Assembly (NCBI GenBank): GCA_004555055.1
Contig: SFJN01000001.1
Span: 1-47,517, forward strand
Reading direction: 5' to 3'
Source: Bacteroidales bacterium
GTDB lineage: Bacteria > Bacteroidota > Bacteroidia > Bacteroidales > Bacteroidaceae
Length of the DNA: 47,517 nt
A program made the translations under genes and the position numbers. Shown here piece by piece: positions 44,405 through 47,517 of the stretch. Every line of letters starts with the position of its first letter. The stretch's first letter is position 1. Below the pieces are notes generated by a model, which did no database searches, was not told where the DNA came from, and worked only from the letters and a program-made list of their open reading frames with translations.

Positions 44405-46096
44405 TTATTTTCCACTAAGGATACGCTGATATTCTTCAGGATGGCAAAGGATGCGTACTGCCTCGTCGAGGGTCGGGTCGTCCTTTAGCGCATATGTCAC
44501 CATGCCGTGGTCGTAATAGTAAGCCCCGATGATGGCTGTCTCCAGGCTGCTCCGCACCTCCTTCTGCCAATGCTGCAGGTCATCGCTGAGATTGCGCACC
44601 AGTTTGGCCTCCAAAGCCTCGAACTCTGCCTTTGCCTCATCGGCATAGCCTTCCTGACGGGCAAGGCTCCGCACATAGTCAAGTGCAGTCTTCGTACGAT
44701 TGTCGTAGGTAAAACCGCTCTCACCCATATATGCCTTGAACTCCTCGAACTCCGCGTCGGTAAGATGGAATTCCTCAGGAGGAGCGATAGCCTCATGTGT
44801 ATTGCGGTAATTTACGCAATAGTCAAAGAATTCGTCCGAAAGCTCGAGATAGGTAAGCATCGTAGGAAGGGAGTCAAGACGGGTGACGATATCTGGAGTG
44901 ATTCCGCCACCGTCCTTGACGGGACGTCCCGTCTGGGTGTGGAAAGTGCGGCACAGCGAATCGGGAAGATGGAGAGGCTGGCCGTCGGCACCGCGATGCT
45001 TGAAGTCGCGGGCCTGCACACAACGTCCCGAAGGGATGTAGTACTTTGAAGAAGTGAACTTCATCATCGTGTTGTAAGGGAGTCTTCGGGGCGATTGCAC
45101 CAGTCCTTTGCCATAAGTCCGCTGGCCCACAATGACGGCACGGTCGTAGTCCTGCAGGGCACCGGAGGTAATCTCCGACGCAGAGGCCGTACCGTAATCG
45201 ACGAGAACGACCAACGGAATCTCAGCATCTACCGGCAGCGTCATGGTTTTGAGGACTTTGTTTTCAGATTCCTCACGGCCTCTGGTCTCCACAATCTTGG
45301 AACCGCGCGGCAGGAAGTTCGACACCACTTCTACGGCCTGCTGCATCACACCGCCGCCATTGCCGCGAAGGTCGAGCACCAATCCGCTGACGCCCTTTGA
45401 CTTCAGGTTCTTAAAGGCAAGAGAAAAGTCATTGCCCGTTTCTTCCGTAAAGCTTTCGAGCAGGATGTAGCCCAGTTTTGTCCCCTGGGTACGGACCGTA
45501 TCGAGCACTGTGGTGTATGCCACGGAGGGACGTTTGATGTTTTCGCGCCGGATTTCCATCTCAATCAACCCACTATGCCCCGGACGCTTTACCGCCAGGC
45601 GGAGAATGGTACCGGCTTCGCCGCGCAAACGTGCCGAAATGTCGGAAGTGTAGTCCGATGGACGCTTGTTTCCGCACTTGCCCACATCCTTCCCGTCGAT
45701 TTTCATGATGATATCGCCCGTCCTTACTCCGGCTTTGCTGGCAGGCATATGCTCATAGGGAGCATTGAACACACAGCGGTCGCAGTCCTTTCGCCAGAAG
45801 ATAGGACTTCCGATGCCGGCATACTTTCCGGTCGTCAGCGTACGCAACTCATTGGTATCCTGCTCTTTGTAGAATTCCGTGTAGGGGTCAAGTTCATTGA
45901 GCATGGCATCGATGGCCGTCTCTATCAGGAATTCTGCATCAAGGGTATCGACATAGTAGAGGTCGAGGTCGCGATACAGGCCGTTGAAGATGTCAAGAGC
46001 CTGTGCCGTGGAAAAGTTGTGGTTCTGGCTCTGTGCCGAAGCATTCAGGCCGAAGCCCGACAACATTATATATATATATAGGAGTATCCTTTTCAT
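44405..46096 (-). CDS. S41 family C-terminal processing protease
   Basis: 563-residue exported protease of the CtpA/Prc family. The signal peptide ends near LNASAQS. An N-terminal helical part, a PDZ domain (about 90-200; MPASKAGVRTGDIIMKIDGKDV) and the S41 domain follow. The catalytic Ser305 is in GTASASEIT and Lys330 in TYGKGLVQ, so the dyad is intact. A helical C-terminal region of about 200 residues may bind substrates. These enzymes cut unstructured C-termini in the periplasm. It sits 12 bases after the kinase and 24 before purD. Confidence 0.92.
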   Translation of the reverse strand: MKRILLYIYIMLSGFGLNASAQSQNHNFSTAQALDIFNGLYRDLDLYYVDTLDAEFLIETAIDAMLNELDPYTEFYKEQDTNELRTLTTGKYAGIGSPIFWRKDCDRCVFNAPYEHMPASKAGVRTGDIIMKIDGKDVGKCGNKRPSDYTSDISARLRGEAGTILRLAVKRPGHSGLIEMEIRRENIKRPSVAYTTVLDTVRTQGTKLGYILLESFTEETGNDFSLAFKNLKSKGVSGLVLDLRGNGGGVMQQAVEVVSNFLPRGSKIVETRGREESENKVLKTMTLPVDAEIPLVVLVDYGTASASEITSGALQDYDRAVIVGQRTYGKGLVQSPRRLPYNTMMKFTSSKYYIPSGRCVQARDFKHRGADGQPLHLPDSLCRTFHTQTGRPVKDGGGITPDIVTRLDSLPTMLTYLELSDEFFDYCVNYRNTHEAIAPPEEFHLTDAEFEEFKAYMGESGFTYDNRTKTALDYVRSLARQEGYADEAKAEFEALEAKLVRNLSDDLQHWQKEVRSSLETAIIGAYYYDHGMVTYALKDDPTLDEAVRILCHPEEYQRILSGK

Positions 46097-46108
46097 CGCA
46101 TTGTCATA

Positions 46109-47083
46109 TTAATTTTCGGGAACCGCAGCCCTCAGACGTTTCCAAGCCTCTTCACACAGACAGGTTCCCATCACCTGAATGACTTCAGCCGAACATTTTG
46201 CACCCATCAGAAGGGCATCGGAAAGCGAAGCCCCGCGACCAAGGGCTGTAAGGAAGCCTGCGGCAAAGAAATCGCCTGCTGCCGTGGTGTCTATAACCTG
46301 GGAAACTGCTACCGCAGGCACTCTGGCCCGCTCTGCGCCCCGAGCTCCCAAGGCACCTTTGGCGCCGACCTTTACGACGACGGTAGGACACACCTGTGCC
46401 AAGGCTTCGAGCGACTCTTCAGGCTGAAGCCCCGTCATGGCATGGCTTTCCTCTTCATTGGCCATCAGGATATCGGTCTTTTTCAGCAAATGGGCAAAGA
46501 ATTCGTGCTCGGCGGCAACGATATTATATGAAGCAAGGTCAAGACACACCTCTGCTCCGGCGGCATGCGCCAGGTCAACAGCACGTTCAATGAGGCTATG
46601 GTCTTGAACCAGATAACCTTCCACAAAAACATAACGTACTCCGGAGAACCACGACTCTTCAAGTTCTTCGGCATGCAGTGTGGCACCAGCACCAAGGTAT
46701 GTGGCGAAGGTCCGCTGTCCGTCGGGGGTGATGAACGTGGAGGCCACACCCATAGGAAGGCTGCACGAAAGCGGTGCCACCATCACCCCATTCCGGCACA
46801 TCACGGAGCGAAAAAGCGCTGATTTGTCATCTTCACCTGTCTTTCCGCAAAAAAAAGCATTTTGACCCAAACGTGCAGAACAAAGTGCCACATTTCCGCC
46901 CGAACCTCCGGTACTGATTTCGCAATTCTCAACGTTCATAATATGCGAAATCTTGGCATACTTCTCAGAATCAATGAGTTGCATGGCACCTTTTTGGAGG
47001 TGCAAGGCCTGCAGCCTTTCATCCCCTTCCACTCGCTGTAACGCGTCGAGCAAGGCGTTTCCAATGCAAAAAATGTCTGTCAT
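46109..47083 (-). CDS. PfkB family carbohydrate/nucleoside kinase
   Basis: 324-residue ribokinase-fold sugar or nucleoside kinase. The catalytic motif DTTAAGDFFAAGF contains the base Asp271, and the substrate-binding GGSGGNVAL is near residue 50. It is closest in style to adenosine/ribokinase-like enzymes of Bacteroidetes; the substrate is not determined, though adjacency to purD hints at nucleosides. The start MTDIFCIGNALLDALQ at 47083 is preferred; the frame opens 43 codons earlier across the promoter. It is the first gene of the operon. Confidence 0.88.
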   Translation of the reverse strand: MTDIFCIGNALLDALQRVEGDERLQALHLQKGAMQLIDSEKYAKISHIMNVENCEISTGGSGGNVALCSARLGQNAFFCGKTGEDDKSALFRSVMCRNGVMVAPLSCSLPMGVASTFITPDGQRTFATYLGAGATLHAEELEESWFSGVRYVFVEGYLVQDHSLIERAVDLAHAAGAEVCLDLASYNIVAAEHEFFAHLLKKTDILMANEEESHAMTGLQPEESLEALAQVCPTVVVKVGAKGALGARGAERARVPAVAVSQVIDTTAAGDFFAAGFLTALGRGASLSDALLMGAKCSAEVIQVMGTCLCEEAWKRLRAAVPEN

Positions 47084-47108
47084 CGTGTTTTTTTGAAAAA
47101 AAATTTCT

Positions 47109-47117
47109 GCAAATATA
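47109..47117 (-). promoter_or_regulatory. Promoter -7 element for the kinase-protease-purD operon
   Basis: The minus strand reads TATATTTGC 26 bases upstream of the kinase ATG. No strong -33 box is seen. Confidence 0.6.
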
Positions 47118-47140
47118 GCGATTATTTCGAAAAGATGTCG

Positions 47141-47149
47141 TACCTTTGC
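47141..47149 (+). promoter_or_regulatory. Promoter -7 element for tRNA-Asn
   Basis: TACCTTTGC lies 67 bases before the tRNA. It diverges from the kinase promoter, 23 bases away on the other strand. Confidence 0.6.
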
Positions 47150-47215
47150 AGCGCAAATGCAGAAAAACACGGGCAATCCCAACGGATTAACCCCTTCTGC
47201 ATAGCAAAACAATTC

Positions 47216-47289
47216 GCTTCAGTAGCTCAGTTGGTTAGAGCACCTGACTGTTAATCAGGGGGTCGTTGGTTCAAGCCCATCCTGGAGCG
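47216..47289 (+). tRNA. tRNA-Asn (anticodon GTT)
   Basis: A full cloverleaf is seen: acceptor GCTTCAG/CTGGAGC (47216-47222 with 47282-47288), D arm around AGCTCAGTTGGTTAGAGC, and the anticodon loop CTGTTAA with GTT, read as Asn. The T arm GTTGG/CCATC has one T-T mismatch at its second pair. The discriminator is G at 47289; CCA is not encoded. Confidence 0.93.
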
Positions 47290-47290
47290 C

Positions 47291-47323
47291 AAAAAGAGAT
47301 ACTTTCGGGTATCTCTTTTTTTT
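47291..47323 (+). terminator. Intrinsic terminator of tRNA-Asn
   Basis: AAAAAGAGATAC (47291-47302) pairs perfectly with GTATCTCTTTTT around the loop TTTCGG, followed by more T residues. It begins two bases after the tRNA end. Confidence 0.92.
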
Positions 47324-47517
47324 GTTTCTATACTTTTACCACTTACAATAAAGTATCAATAAATAAAAATAAATAAAAAAGGTTGTGGGTTTTGGGTTGT
47401 TGGTGTTCGGTAAGTTACTAGGGTGTCCAGTTTTGTGTTCCAATTTTCGAGTTAAAAAGAAGCTTGTACTTCTTCTATCATTATGAGAATCAGATGTTAT
47501 GCAAACAACGAATACAC
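47324..47517. other. AT-rich right edge, no gene seen
   Basis: AT-rich sequence with no recognised gene. A short open frame starts at 47483 (MRIRCYANNEY) and runs off the window, which is too little to judge. The position just after a tRNA is a common site for mobile-element insertion, but no att site or recombinase can be shown. Confidence 0.3.

Overview
The window looks like a chromosomal segment of a Bacteroidales bacterium, probably Prevotellaceae or a close relative. Supporting signs are repeated Bacteroidetes-type promoter elements (TAnnTTTG, several as TAACTTTGC), a large secreted protein ending in a type IX secretion (T9SS) type A sorting tail, a DUF5686/carboxypeptidase-regulatory protein, a bacterial alpha-2-macroglobulin, a meso-DAP-type MurE (DNPR motif), and fairly GC-rich genes separated by AT-richer gaps. 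The family assignment is inferred from protein style, since no search could be run.

Layout. (1) 1-553: no convincing gene; a hairpin-rich edge sequence, then a GC-rich terminator hairpin. (2) 554-10286, minus strand: a division and cell-wall (dcw) operon transcribed rsmH-ftsL-ftsI-murE-mraY-murD-ftsW. It starts without mraZ and stops after ftsW, so murG, murC, ftsQ, ftsA and ftsZ are not here. (3) 10574-19580, plus strand: gpmI, a lipoprotein phosphoesterase with a PA14 domain, a long-chain acyl-CoA synthetase, prfB (no programmed frameshift), a 51-residue membrane protein, a CYTH-domain protein and a WaaP-like kinase. (4) 19686-23584, minus: an S9 dipeptidyl peptidase and an RlmL-type THUMP methyltransferase. 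(5) 23897-25155, plus: a TauE/SafE exporter with its DUF1634 partner. (6) 25346-33477, minus: DUF5686 protein, a 1231-residue surface protein, an RlpA-like protein. (7) 33937-34059: an N-terminal GNAT fragment. (8) 34808-42856, minus: alpha-2-macroglobulin, DedA protein, acyltransferase, polytopic membrane protein. (9) 43115-47083, minus: purD, an S41 protease and a PfkB kinase in one operon. (10) tRNA-Asn and its terminator at the right edge.

The most unusual content is non-coding. Two diverged copies of one 528-bp element lie 21 kb apart in opposite orientation (12425-12952 and 34208-34735). Each is bounded by GTGTGCAAT, and a conserved 16-18 bp hairpin and several conserved blocks sit at matching offsets. 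One copy lies just downstream of the truncated GNAT gene and overlaps the alpha-2-macroglobulin terminator. Two 9-base G/C homopolymers also fall in regulatory positions: C9 four bases before the ftsW start codon, and G9 in the prfB leader. These are candidate slippage sites.

Limits: everything was read by eye. Domain calls rest on motifs, and residue positions are hand-counted.
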